Shown in pieces: positions 1 to 7,975 of a stretch of 35,889 bases of DNA. The position numbers and the translations under genes are program-made. The number at the start of each line of letters is the position of its first letter. Position 1 is the stretch's first letter. The stretch is from Candidatus Woesearchaeota archaeon (lineage in GTDB: Archaea; Nanobdellota; Nanobdellia; Woesearchaeales; JACPJR01): assembly GCA_016187565.1 (NCBI GenBank), contig JACPJR010000022.1, forward strand, positions 1 to 35,889, given 5' to 3'. A model generated the notes under the pieces. The model was not told the origin of the DNA. It searched no databases and worked only from the letters and a program-made list of their open reading frames with translations.

Positions 1-67
1 CAAGAAACAGAAGTATGGTGAAAAGGGGAGAGGAAGGAGTCAGGTGAGACTAACAAATTTTGTAGGA

Positions 68-133
68 TAGGCGAGCAACCCGAGCGAAGCGAGCATGCCA
101 CCGTGTCTATGACCGGTGGTGGTTGCAAGCCTA
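68..133. repeat. Compact palindromic element, possible three-way-junction RNA
   Basis: The outer arms TAGGC-ga-GCAACC (68-80) and GGTTGC-aa-GCCTA (121-133) pair over 11 positions with a 2x2 purine internal loop. Inside lie a small GCGAAGC-type hairpin (about 81-91) and a 6-bp hairpin CCACCG/CGGTGG (98-103 with 114-119). It begins about 60 bp beyond the stop codon of the pyrophosphatase, so it could be a 3' end structure of that transcript, a small RNA gene, or a dispersed palindrome. No tRNA or known guide-RNA pattern fits. The rest of 1-195 shows no coding signal. Confidence 0.45.
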
Positions 134-195
134 TTTGACAAAGCAAAGAAAAAATTAAAGAAAGTAAAGGAACTTTGAAAATCTGCGCGGTGTTG

Positions 196-2229
196 CTAGA
201 CGAACAAGGGGACCAGCACCAACGTCAAGGTTGCAAGAAGTTTTATCAAAACATGCAAGCTTGGACCTGCAGTATCCTTAAACGGATCTCCAACCGTGTC
301 GCCAACAACGCTTGCCTTGTGGGGCTCTGAGTTCTTACCACCATAGGCACCGGATTCAATGTATTTCTTTGCATTATCCCACGCCCCCCCACCATTATTG
401 AGAAGCAGTGCCATAATTACTCCGGTTATTGTACCGACCATTAACATTGCTCCTGCTGCCTCAGGCCCAAGGAAAAGTCCAACAGCAATGGGTACAATAA
501 TCGCAACAAGACCCGGGAGTACCATCTCGGTTAACGCTCCTTTGGTAGCAATGTCAACACATCTTCCATAATCCGGGTCTGCTTTACCTTTCATGATATC
601 TTTGTTTTCTTTAAACTGTCTCCTGACTTCATTGATGATATAATACGCGGCTTTTCCTACAGCCCGTATTGCAAGGCTGGCAAACATGAAGATAAGCGCT
701 GCGCCAATCAATCCACCAACGAAGACAACTGGCTTGGCCAAATCAATACTCACCAGATGTGCATCGGTGAGGTATGCTGAAAAGAGTAAAAACGCAGCAA
801 GCGCGGCTGAACCTACCGCATAACCTTTGGTCAATGCTTTGGTTGTGTTACCAACAGCATCAAGCCGATCAGTTATTTTTCTGACATCTTCGCGCTGTTT
901 ACTCATCTCAACAATGCCTCCTGCATTATCGGTAATTGGACCAAAGTTATCCATGGCAAGGATATATGCTGCTGTGGCAAGCATACCCATGGTTGCAACT
1001 GCTGTCCCGAAAAGACCTCCATTCGGTAAGCCAGTCCCTTGTCCTATGAAATAAGAACCAAGCAATGCTCCACTGATGACAAGCACCGGAAGGCCCGTAC
1101 TTTCAAGACCAACAGAAAAACCAGAAATGATATTCGTTGCGGAACCCGTTACTGAAGCCTGAGCAATTTCTTTCACTGGCCGGTACTTATACTCGGTGTA
1201 ATACTGGGTAATATACACGAATAATAGGCTCGTGACAATACCAATCAAACCAATGCCAGTAAATGCTATCCAGTAATCAGGCATCATAAGATAAGAGGCA
1301 ATGCCAAAGCCAATAGCGCTCAATATCGTCGTAATATAGAACCCTCTGTTCAGGGATTTCATGGGATCTTCATCGTTTTTGTTCGAAACCGTCATAATCC
1401 CAATCGTCGAAGCGATCAGTCCAAAACTTCTTGCGACCAACGGAAAAATGATTCCAGGAAGTCCAAAAATAGGGAAAAGGACAATGCCCAAGATCATCGC
1501 ACCGATATTTTCAGCTGCAGTTGACTCAAAAAGGTCAGCTCCTCTCCCTGCACAATCCCCAACATTATCTCCGACAAGGTCTGCGATAACCGCAGGATTT
1601 CTTGGATCATCTTCGGGAATTCCTGCTTCAACCTTTCCAACTAAATCAGCTCCAACATCGGCTGCTTTCGTGTAAATCCCTCCACCAAGTTGGGCAAAGA
1701 GAGCGACAAAACTTGCACCAAAACCAAAGCCAACAATGAGTAAGGGGGTTTCTGTAGGATTACTTCCGCCTCCATAGCCATAAAAGATTCCGGCTACGCC
1801 GATAAGGCTCATGGCTACAACAAGGAGTCCTGAAACCGCTCCGCCACGCATTGCAATTTTAAGTGCCTTATCCAAGCTTGTTCGTGCAGCACTCGCAACA
1901 CGGATGTTTGCTCTTACCGAAACATACATGCCGACAAAACCAGCAATAGTAGAACATAATGCACCAAGGATAAAGGCAAGTGCAGTGTGCCACGCATAGC
2001 TAAAATGCCCAAGAAAGGCATAAACACCAAAGATAATTACGGCAACAACCACGGTGAGAATACCGATGGTGGTGTACTGTCGTTTCATAAAGGCGTTTGC
2101 CCCCTGCCTGATGGCATCAGATATCTTCCTCATCTCAGGAGTGCCATCATCTTGCTTGAGCACATACCACGTGAGATATGCTGCCATAAGCAGAGAAACA
2201 ATGCTGACTAAAAAGACAAACCAAATCAT
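196..2229 (-). CDS. hppA: Membrane proton-pumping pyrophosphatase, K+-independent type
   Basis: This 677-residue integral membrane protein hydrolyses pyrophosphate and pumps ions, normally protons, out of the cytoplasm. The family substrate site is intact: DVGADLVGKVE at residues 191-201, the following DD at 207-208, and DNVGDCAGRGADLFES at 221-236. The loop GNTTKALTKG (about 460-469) has Lys464 and Thr467 where K+-dependent members have Ala and Gly/Thr-type residues; in the known family split this marks the K+-independent proton pumps. Length matches the usual 660-770 residues and about 15-16 hydrophobic segments are visible. The ATG at 2229 is preceded by AAGGGGTTGAT, a usable ribosome binding site. 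It is transcribed divergently from the glycosyltransferase gene. In a fermentative archaeon it would recover energy from biosynthetic pyrophosphate. Confidence 0.96.
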   Translation of the reverse strand: MIWFVFLVSIVSLLMAAYLTWYVLKQDDGTPEMRKISDAIRQGANAFMKRQYTTIGILTVVVAVIIFGVYAFLGHFSYAWHTALAFILGALCSTIAGFVGMYVSVRANIRVASAARTSLDKALKIAMRGGAVSGLLVVAMSLIGVAGIFYGYGGGSNPTETPLLIVGFGFGASFVALFAQLGGGIYTKAADVGADLVGKVEAGIPEDDPRNPAVIADLVGDNVGDCAGRGADLFESTAAENIGAMILGIVLFPIFGLPGIIFPLVARSFGLIASTIGIMTVSNKNDEDPMKSLNRGFYITTILSAIGFGIASYLMMPDYWIAFTGIGLIGIVTSLLFVYITQYYTEYKYRPVKEIAQASVTGSATNIISGFSVGLESTGLPVLVISGALLGSYFIGQGTGLPNGGLFGTAVATMGMLATAAYILAMDNFGPITDNAGGIVEMSKQREDVRKITDRLDAVGNTTKALTKGYAVGSAALAAFLLFSAYLTDAHLVSIDLAKPVVFVGGLIGAALIFMFASLAIRAVGKAAYYIINEVRRQFKENKDIMKGKADPDYGRCVDIATKGALTEMVLPGLVAIIVPIAVGLFLGPEAAGAMLMVGTITGVIMALLLNNGGGAWDNAKKYIESGAYGGKNSEPHKASVVGDTVGDPFKDTAGPSLHVLIKLLATLTLVLVPLFV

Positions 2230-2301
2230 AGTATCAACCCCTTATTTCGTTCTTATCATCCCTTTATTCACTTGAATAAATCTCTTCACGGGGTTCCACT
2301 T

Positions 2302-2311
2302 ACTTATAAAG
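2302..2311 (-). promoter_or_regulatory. TATA box for hppA
   Basis: On the minus strand the sequence CTTTATAAGT is a good archaeal TATA box. Initiation about 26 nt downstream would be near 2281, giving a leader of roughly 50 nt that contains the AAGGGG ribosome binding site. The box is nearly symmetrical and could also serve the divergent plus-strand gene. Confidence 0.55.
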
Positions 2312-2335
2312 CTATCGTTTTTAAGAGGAGAAAAG

Positions 2336-2343
2336 TATTTAAG
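2336..2343 (+). promoter_or_regulatory. TATA box for the glycosyltransferase gene (leaderless start)
   Basis: TATTTAAG is centred about 26 nt before the ATG at 2366, so transcription would start at or next to the first codon. No Shine-Dalgarno sequence precedes the ATG, which agrees with a leaderless mRNA. Confidence 0.5.
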
Positions 2344-2365
2344 CTTTTGTTATCCCCTTCATCTG

Positions 2366-3490
2366 ATGAAGCTCAAGGTAACGCAGAACATCGTATTTCT
2401 TGTTGTCATGATCAGTTTGCTGTTCTGCTTCGTTATCAAGTTGTTAGGTTTCTTAAACATTGTACCGTGGTTCGTAGGATATAGTGATGTCGGTTTTTAT
2501 TCTAGTATTGCACTGAAAGACGGCATTGCTTATCTGAGTAATGATGTCCAACACCCTTATCCGATCATCACTGCGCTATTTACCGAACTCATGGCATTTT
2601 TAGGAAGAACTCGCCTGGGCTATTTTTTGCTTTCAGAACTCTTCTTAATGATTTTCGCATTGCTCACGACTTTTTTTCTTCTGAAGCTGGTGAATTTATC
2701 TGAGAAGGGCTCATCGAAACAAGTCGTACTCTTCTGGGCAATTGCTCCCTCCCTGTTTCTCTTTTCTCTGTATAATTGGGATATGATCGTGTTATTGTTC
2801 ACCGTCCTTGCATTCTATTTCTTCAAGAAGGAACGTTATGTACTTGCTGCGTTCTTTCTGTCATTGGGATTCTCGAGTAAATTGTATCCTGTACTCTATC
2901 TCCTTCCCTTTCTTCTTCACCGCTATGTGCACCGCGATTGGAAACGAATAGGGTTGATGCTGGGAACCTTTATTGGAACATTTTTGATGATAAATCTCTT
3001 TTTTATACTTAAGAATTTCAAGGGATGGTTAGCCTTTGTTTTGTTCTATCAAGCAAAAGTGCCTAATCCAGACTCATTTTGGGGGGTTGTTTTAACCTAT
3101 TTTCCTGAGCTTCATCCAGAAGTAGTATTCATGGTTACGGCAGCAGGGTTTATTGTTGCATACTTTTTTGTGGTGTGGAAATTCCGTACAGAAACAGTGC
3201 TGAAATCATGTTTTTTCATTACCCTTCTTTTCCTTTTTTTCAATAAAGTATTTTCTCCCCAATACTTGCTGTGGTTATTACCTTTCTTTACCATACTCTC
3301 TTTTTCGAACAAATCTTTGCTGTTTTATTGTCTTGAATTGAGTAATGTATTGGTTGTTGTTTTTATTTTGCCGTATTTGCTCATAGAATCAGCTCCACTC
3401 CTGCTCTACCATCTAGCAGCTATTTTCGTTGTCCTTCGACAAATTGCACTCGGTGCTATTATGTATCATCAACGAATGCCAAGCAACTGA
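2366..3490 (+). CDS. GT-C fold membrane glycosyltransferase, GT87-like
   Basis: This 374-residue polytopic protein has about nine to eleven hydrophobic helices. An early luminal motif SDVGFYSSIA (near residue 40) supplies the acidic residue expected in the first loop of GT-C enzymes, followed by a second motif NWDMIVLL (near 138), FLSLGFSSKLYP (about 165-176), and NKVFSPQYLLWLLPFF close to the C-terminus. The last two are typical of the GT87/DUF2029 mannosyltransferase-like family, which uses polyprenyl-phosphate sugars at the outer membrane face. The sugar and acceptor cannot be told from sequence; a role in surface glycan or glycolipid synthesis is inference. Its last 22 bp overlap the convergent glutaredoxin gene. 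Confidence 0.75.
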   Translation: MKLKVTQNIVFLVVMISLLFCFVIKLLGFLNIVPWFVGYSDVGFYSSIALKDGIAYLSNDVQHPYPIITALFTELMAFLGRTRLGYFLLSELFLMIFALLTTFFLLKLVNLSEKGSSKQVVLFWAIAPSLFLFSLYNWDMIVLLFTVLAFYFFKKERYVLAAFFLSLGFSSKLYPVLYLLPFLLHRYVHRDWKRIGLMLGTFIGTFLMINLFFILKNFKGWLAFVLFYQAKVPNPDSFWGVVLTYFPELHPEVVFMVTAAGFIVAYFFVVWKFRTETVLKSCFFITLLFLFFNKVFSPQYLLWLLPFFTILSFSNKSLLFYCLELSNVLVVVFILPYLLIESAPLLLYHLAAIFVVLRQIALGAIMYHQRMPSN

Positions 3491-3705
3491 GATAATTTTA
3501 GCTTGTTGAATCCGACGACAACAGTATCATCAACAAGAATAACCGGAACGCCAAGCTGACCTGATTTTTCGATCATTTCATTTCTTGCTTCTTCATCTTC
3601 AGCGACATTATAGTCGGTAAACGTAATCTTATTCTGTTGTAAAAATTCCTTAGCTTTGTGGCACCAAGGACAGGCCTCAGTGCTAAATACTTTAACGGTT
3701 GGCAT
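3469..3705 (-). CDS. Glutaredoxin-like thiol-disulfide protein
   Basis: A 78-residue thioredoxin-fold protein with the redox motif CPWC at residues 12-15, the cis-proline element GVPVILVDD in the second half, and a C-terminal GFN segment; this is the NrdH/glutaredoxin architecture. It probably passes electrons to cytoplasmic disulfide substrates such as ribonucleotide reductase or peroxidases. I place the start at the ATG at 3705 instead of the GTG at 3714, because GAGGTGA lies just before the ATG as a ribosome binding site and itself provides the upstream GTG. A TATA-like CTTTTATATG at 3729-3738 would place initiation near 3708. The 3' end overlaps the convergent glycosyltransferase by 22 bp. 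Confidence 0.9.
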   Translation of the reverse strand: MPTVKVFSTEACPWCHKAKEFLQQNKITFTDYNVAEDEEARNEMIEKSGQLGVPVILVDDTVVVGFNKLKLSQLLGIR

Positions 3706-3769
3706 TATACTCACCTCAGAGATAGTTCATATAAAAGAAGAGATGGTCGGTTTATAAAGATTATGAAGT

Positions 3770-3799
3770 TCGGTAAATGACGATGGAATCATTTACCGA
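3770..3799. terminator. Perfect 11-bp hairpin after the ribosomal superoperon
   Basis: TCGGTAAATGA (3770-3780) and TCATTTACCGA (3789-3799) form an uninterrupted 11-bp stem with an 8-nt loop. It lies 14 bp beyond the stop codon of the DUF106 gene, so on the minus strand it is the first structure after the end of the superoperon. No long T-run follows, so it may act as an RNA 3'-end stabiliser or a protein-binding palindrome for the neighbouring glutaredoxin promoter. Confidence 0.45.
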
Positions 3800-3812
3800 G
3801 CCATAAGCAGAG

Positions 3813-4565
3813 TTAATGAAGATTCATCATTTTTCGAAGGGCCATGCTAAAGATAAGAGAAAAAATAATATAGGTTCCTAACCAGCCGGGATACCACCCA
3901 AAGATGTTGAACCCGCCAAACGGTTTCAGTTTTTCATGGTTAACACGAATAGCCTTTAATGCTGGATCCTTGACCATTTCCGTAGGCTCAAGATATTCGG
4001 GTTCTGCGCTCACCAGAATTTCTTTCTTAAACTGCCGTCCTTGATAAAGGTACGTCAGGGTATATTTACCCGCAGTTTCTGCAGAAACATACCACCATGC
4101 AGTACCGTTGCTCAGATCCTGTGTTTCGTTGCCAACAATTGATAAACCTTGGGGAACCTCGAGGGTGATAGATCCTCCATAACCAGCATTGGCTTCAACC
4201 TGTGTTGTAAATTGTTTTCCTGGTTGTAATGGCTCGTAGGCATAATGGGCATTAAGCCAGCCAAAAATAATGATAATGGGGATAAAGGTAATTAATGTCG
4301 GTTTCAATGACTTTGTCATGTATTGTAGATTTTTCTCCATCATTTTTTTCTGGAGATTCATCATCTTCTGTGGATGTTGCTTCAAATCCTTCATCTGCTG
4401 CTGTAATGCCTTAATATCATCTTTTAATTCCTTCATGACTTTCTGATCGGTCATGAATTTATAGGCGATAGAGATAACCATGGCAATGATAAAGGAAATA
4501 AGAATGAGAGCAACAGCTGGAGGAAGATTCAATAGAGGACGAAAGAGGGGATCAAGGAAGCTCAT
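3813..4565 (-). CDS. DUF106 membrane protein, EMC3/Oxa1 superfamily insertase-like
   Basis: This 250-residue protein fits archaeal DUF106, the group related to EMC3, TMCO1 and YidC/Oxa1, which help insert membrane proteins. A first transmembrane helix (about 12-35) is followed by a Lys/Gln/Met-rich helical hairpin (about 40-85), a second helix around 88-106, a beta-rich extracytoplasmic segment (about 110-190), and a final helix pair near 215-245. The methionine-rich cytoplasmic coiled coil is typical of the family. The ATG at 4565 is preferred to an upstream in-frame TTG that is part of the GGAG ribosome binding region. It follows secY directly; in many archaea adenylate kinase sits between the two, and that gene is absent here. 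The position supports cotranslational work with SecY. Confidence 0.85.
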   Translation of the reverse strand: MSFLDPLFRPLLNLPPAVALILISFIIAMVISIAYKFMTDQKVMKELKDDIKALQQQMKDLKQHPQKMMNLQKKMMEKNLQYMTKSLKPTLITFIPIIIIFGWLNAHYAYEPLQPGKQFTTQVEANAGYGGSITLEVPQGLSIVGNETQDLSNGTAWWYVSAETAGKYTLTYLYQGRQFKKEILVSAEPEYLEPTEMVKDPALKAIRVNHEKLKPFGGFNIFGWYPGWLGTYIIFSLIFSMALRKMMNLH

Positions 4566-4592
4566 AGCTTTATGTTTCTCCAATCTACAGCT

Positions 4593-5978
4593 CTATGCCA
4601 TAAATTTTCGTAATGCAGGATACATATCCATCATATGTTGCTGCGCAATTTCTTCGTAAAGACGATAGACAATCATGACCGTGAGGAGAATTCCCGTACC
4701 GTTACTCAATGCACCTGAAATATCCGCAAGTCCTGCAAGTATACCGACGGCTATAGCACCCATAACGGTTAATGGACCAATGTACCTCTCTAAAATTTTT
4801 TCGAGTACTCTTTGATCATTTCTAAATCCCGGAATTTGTAGGCCAGATGCCATAATATTCTTGGCCTGTGAACGAGCATCCATACCCGCGGTTTGAACCC
4901 AGAACCAACTAAAGAGGACAGCTCCTGCAATCATAATCAACAGATAGACAAATGCATGACTTAAGTCACCAAAGTTTAAACTCCCGGTAATCACACGCTG
5001 CACAAGATTTGGCGGGAAGATCCAGGTAACCAATCCACTTGCAGGATTATTTCCTGCATACGTTCCAAGAAGAGGATACCCCCAGTTCTGCAGCAACCGC
5101 GCCCAGAGTTGGATATTTGCAAGAAGAGCAGCAATCAAAATAACCGGAATATTGCTGGTGTAGATAAAATTAAGCGGCCATCGAATGCCATGACCACGGA
5201 TACGGCCAAAACTCAGGGGAATCTCAATTTTCATGGCCTGTGCATAAACCGCTATGACAAAGACGAGAATAGTTGCAACGACTGCTGCAATAGCTAAGGT
5301 AGCACTGATAGGATCACCAGATGCAATAAACTGGAAAAATGAAGGAATTGCTCCTGTTGCAACACCTGGGTTTGTAGGGCTCGGTAAAAAAGAAAAGCTT
5401 CTAACCATGATCTGTTTTGAAACTCCCGCTGCAATAAACAAGGAAATGCCTGATCCGAATCCCCACTTGCTGATTACCTCATCCATAAAGAGAATGAGCA
5501 TGCCTCCTAAAAATAACTGGAAAATAAGGACCAACTGAAGTTGTAAATAAACTGAACTTCCAACCGTTGACGGTGGTGCTAATCCACCAAGCATGACATA
5601 GATGAATGCTTCAAAGATGATGAAAAATATCGCTAATAGTTTTTGAATTCCCTGAAAATTCCGTTTTCCTTCATGTGTTGTCAAATCAAACTTGACGATT
5701 CCTGAACCATTCAACAGCTGAAGAACAATAGACGCAGTAACAATAGGACCAATACCCAAGGAAATTAATGATCCAAACTCTGCTCCTAATATGATGGATA
5801 GATATTCAAACTGCTGTAAGGCGTTTGCACCAAGTCCAAAGAGAGGGATAAGGCCTAGGACGAAAAATAGGATAAGAACAAGACCAGTCCACTTGAGTTT
5901 CTCTTTAAAAGAAAGACGCCTCTGGGTTGGGCCTGCTACTTCAGGCAGATTCATCAGAACGCTTTTCCACAGGGACAT
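4593..5978 (-). CDS. secY: Protein translocase subunit SecY
   Basis: The 461-residue channel subunit of the archaeal SecYE-beta translocon. The N-terminal cytoplasmic segment with LPEV and SFKEKLKWTG precedes the first membrane helix, and ten hydrophobic segments can be followed to the C-terminus, with the plug region in LGANALQQFEYLSIILG and the usual cytoplasmic loops near FGRIRGHGIRWPL and SQAKNIMASGLQIPGFR. Length agrees with archaeal SecY (about 440-490). The ATG at 5978 has GAGG nine bases upstream inside the rpl15 coding region; the two genes overlap by 38 bp, which suggests translational coupling. An alternative internal ATG at 5954 lacks a comparable site. Confidence 0.97.
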   Translation of the reverse strand: MSLWKSVLMNLPEVAGPTQRRLSFKEKLKWTGLVLILFFVLGLIPLFGLGANALQQFEYLSIILGAEFGSLISLGIGPIVTASIVLQLLNGSGIVKFDLTTHEGKRNFQGIQKLLAIFFIIFEAFIYVMLGGLAPPSTVGSSVYLQLQLVLIFQLFLGGMLILFMDEVISKWGFGSGISLFIAAGVSKQIMVRSFSFLPSPTNPGVATGAIPSFFQFIASGDPISATLAIAAVVATILVFVIAVYAQAMKIEIPLSFGRIRGHGIRWPLNFIYTSNIPVILIAALLANIQLWARLLQNWGYPLLGTYAGNNPASGLVTWIFPPNLVQRVITGSLNFGDLSHAFVYLLIMIAGAVLFSWFWVQTAGMDARSQAKNIMASGLQIPGFRNDQRVLEKILERYIGPLTVMGAIAVGILAGLADISGALSNGTGILLTVMIVYRLYEEIAQQHMMDMYPALRKFMA

Positions 5979-6444
5979 GCTTTTTTTCCTCTTCTGATTT
6001 CTTCGATAAAAGGACTACGGTACCACCGGCCTTTTTAATTTTTTCGATTATTGGTTGTGATGCTGCTTTGACGGTGATGTTCCATTGTCTCACAACAGCG
6101 CCCTTACCTAAGAGCTTATCGTATCCATGGTCGTGAAGATTAAGTACATACGTACCGTTTTTTTCTCCGATAACACCCTTAGCAAGCAGCGAAGGAAGTT
6201 TTTGTTCTAGATCAAAGAGGGTAATAGATCGTTGTGATTTCTTCAATGACGTAAATCCATGTTTTCCAAAATACGGCTCTGTTTCAGTAACAAAATGCTG
6301 CTTCCGTGCATCTCCTCGTTTACCAGAACCTGCATTACCTCGACCACCACGGTTACCTGCACCACGGTGTTTTTTCATTGCGCCCCATCCATGGGTTTTG
6401 CTTCCGCGCATTCGTACATTCTTTTTTCGTTTATTAACCGTCAT
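5941..6444 (-). CDS. rpl15: Large subunit ribosomal protein uL15
   Basis: A 167-residue uL15 protein. The basic, glycine-rich N-terminal arm (KTHGWG, KKHRGAGNRGGRGNAG) that threads into 23S rRNA is present, followed by the globular part ending with IEKIKKAGGTVVLL. The start is the ATG at 6444; an upstream ATG at 6453 belongs to the AGGATGAT ribosome binding site. The gene overlaps secY by 38 bp, the usual uL15-SecY junction of prokaryotes. Confidence 0.95.
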   Translation of the reverse strand: MTVNKRKKNVRMRGSKTHGWGAMKKHRGAGNRGGRGNAGSGKRGDARKQHFVTETEPYFGKHGFTSLKKSQRSITLFDLEQKLPSLLAKGVIGEKNGTYVLNLHDHGYDKLLGKGAVVRQWNITVKAASQPIIEKIKKAGGTVVLLSKKSEEEKKHVPVEKRSDESA

Positions 6445-6475
6445 GAGTATCATCCTTTGCGTTAAACAAGTGATA

Positions 6476-6511
6476 GCAACTGAGCTTTCTCTTGCAACTG
6501 AGCTTTCTCTT
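6476..6511. repeat. Perfect 18-bp tandem duplication in the rpl30-rpl15 spacer
   Basis: The unit GCAACTGAGCTTTCTCTT occurs at 6476-6493 and again, identical, at 6494-6511. It fills most of the 80-bp spacer between uL30 and uL15. On the mRNA strand the unit is purine-rich (AAGAGAAAG). A recent slippage duplication is the simplest explanation; a paired protein or RNA contact site is possible. Confidence 0.9.
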
Positions 6512-6524
6512 ATTAAATTATTAA

Positions 6525-6974
6525 TTAAACCATCGCTCTAATCAAGTCGTTGATTTTTTCTCGGCGATAGCCAAGCGCGCCACCTAAAGTAAATGGGGTC
6601 TTAATGCCTTTACGTTCAAATCCGCCCCGTGGTGGATGAAGCCGAAAAAAAGGCTTTATGGCGTTCTTATCCCGAGGATCTACTTCGCTTCTTTTTTCTT
6701 TTAACAGCTGAAAGGTCTCTTCAGTAATCTCTCCATAGGTAACATAATCTTTAACGCGATTAATCATACCTACGATTGCTTTAGTCTTTGGATATACTGA
6801 GCAGTAATGGCTTCGATGGAGATGCAACATAGCAATCGTATCTTTTACCACTTGTTGCGCTCCCATCAGTGATCGAATACGAATAACCGCTACCCTTCCT
6901 TCAACTGAAGAAGCTTTTCCGGCACTCGGCTTGCTCAATTTCTGCTCTGATTTCTTTTGTGTGATTGAATCCAT
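6525..6974 (-). CDS. rpl30: Large subunit ribosomal protein uL30
   Basis: A 149-residue archaeal-type uL30. The core begins at about residue 28 with VAVIRIRSLMG, continues with LHLHRSHYCSVYP and a TYGEIT segment, and ends with the archaeal/eukaryotic C-terminal extension FFRLHPPRGGFERKGIKTPF, which bacteria lack. The first 27 residues are a Lys/Ser/Gln-rich tail. AAGGAG is placed 5 nt before the ATG, inside the 20-bp spacer after rps5. Confidence 0.95.
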   Translation of the reverse strand: MDSITQKKSEQKLSKPSAGKASSVEGRVAVIRIRSLMGAQQVVKDTIAMLHLHRSHYCSVYPKTKAIVGMINRVKDYVTYGEITEETFQLLKEKRSEVDPRDKNAIKPFFRLHPPRGGFERKGIKTPFTLGGALGYRREKINDLIRAMV

Positions 6975-6994
6975 TTTTACTCCTTACTTACTCC

Positions 6995-7936
6995 TTACTC
7001 GCCTTCGGTGATAGTAACGGCAACTTCCTTAGTTTCAGTGAGTTTATCTGTTTGCTTAGGAACTTTTCCTTCAACAACACAATAATTCTGGGCATACCTC
7101 TCAGGGATTTTCGTTCGCATAAGTTGACGCAAGGCATTGTCGCACGCCTTCATAAGGTTGGTCTTTGTCGTCGTAGTCCCTTCAGTCTTTGACCAGATAT
7201 CTTTAATGCCCGCAAGAGACAAAATCTTCCCACATTCTTCCTCAATACATAAGCCCGTTCCTTTTGGAGCAGGTATAAGCATGATAGAACAGGATCCACA
7301 TTTTCCATGAACCTTGAATGGGATTGAATGGGGAGTTTTACAGTCGCATTCCCAAGAACCACAACCTCGTCTAATTTTAATAACATTCAGCTTTGCCTTT
7401 CGGATGGCTTTTTCACGTGTCGGCACGGTTTCTTTTGATTTCCCATATCCCATACCATAGTGTCCGTTGCGGTCGCCAACAATGGCAATAGTTGCAAAGT
7501 GAGGCTTGTTTCCTTCTTGTGTTTTCTTTTGCGTCTGCTTAAAGACTCTTCGCTGACCACCACCGAACTTTCCTTTTGACTGACCAACTAAGAGGAGCTC
7601 AGTTTCAAGGTCCGGCAAAAGAGCATCGCTAATTTCAGCTTCAAGGATTTTTTGTCCATGATCGAGAATTTGGTCGATGTCCGTAATCTCTCGTTCCTTT
7701 ACCCTTTTCCCAAGTGTTGTTTTTGGTTTCCATGATTCAATACTCAACTTTTGTTTCTCTTCAGGGACGCTCTCTCCCGGTTCTACTTCAAGAGGAACTT
7801 CTGGAACGATTTCTTCTACTACCGCTTCCTTATCTAAGACAATGCTCTCTTCTTCATCAGCCTCTTTGAGCGGTTCCTCTTGCGTTGCTTTCTCTGGTTT
7901 ATTTTTTCGTTCCTTTCGGGTATCGGGTCTTGCCAT
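6995..7936 (-). CDS. rps5: Small subunit ribosomal protein uS5, with acidic N-terminal extension
   Basis: At 313 residues this uS5 is well above the 210-240 common in archaea. The core starts near residue 65 (ESWKPKTTLGKRVKE) and contains the S5 double-stranded RNA-binding region (GGGQRRVFKQT, IAIVGDRNGHYGMGYGKSKE) and the archaeal cysteine-containing loop RRGCGSWECDC with PHSIPFKVHGKCGS. Residues 10-62 are a Glu/Val/Pro-rich, strongly acidic tail that should be disordered. uS5 shapes the decoding region and mRNA entry. No strong ribosome binding site precedes the ATG; the gap to the upstream rpl18 gene is 39 bp. Confidence 0.95.
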   Translation of the reverse strand: MARPDTRKERKNKPEKATQEEPLKEADEEESIVLDKEAVVEEIVPEVPLEVEPGESVPEEKQKLSIESWKPKTTLGKRVKEREITDIDQILDHGQKILEAEISDALLPDLETELLLVGQSKGKFGGGQRRVFKQTQKKTQEGNKPHFATIAIVGDRNGHYGMGYGKSKETVPTREKAIRKAKLNVIKIRRGCGSWECDCKTPHSIPFKVHGKCGSCSIMLIPAPKGTGLCIEEECGKILSLAGIKDIWSKTEGTTTTKTNLMKACDNALRQLMRTKIPERYAQNYCVVEGKVPKQTDKLTETKEVAVTITEGE

Positions 7937-7975
7937 TTTTCTTCGACTTCTCTTTCATTTCCTGAATCACTATTT

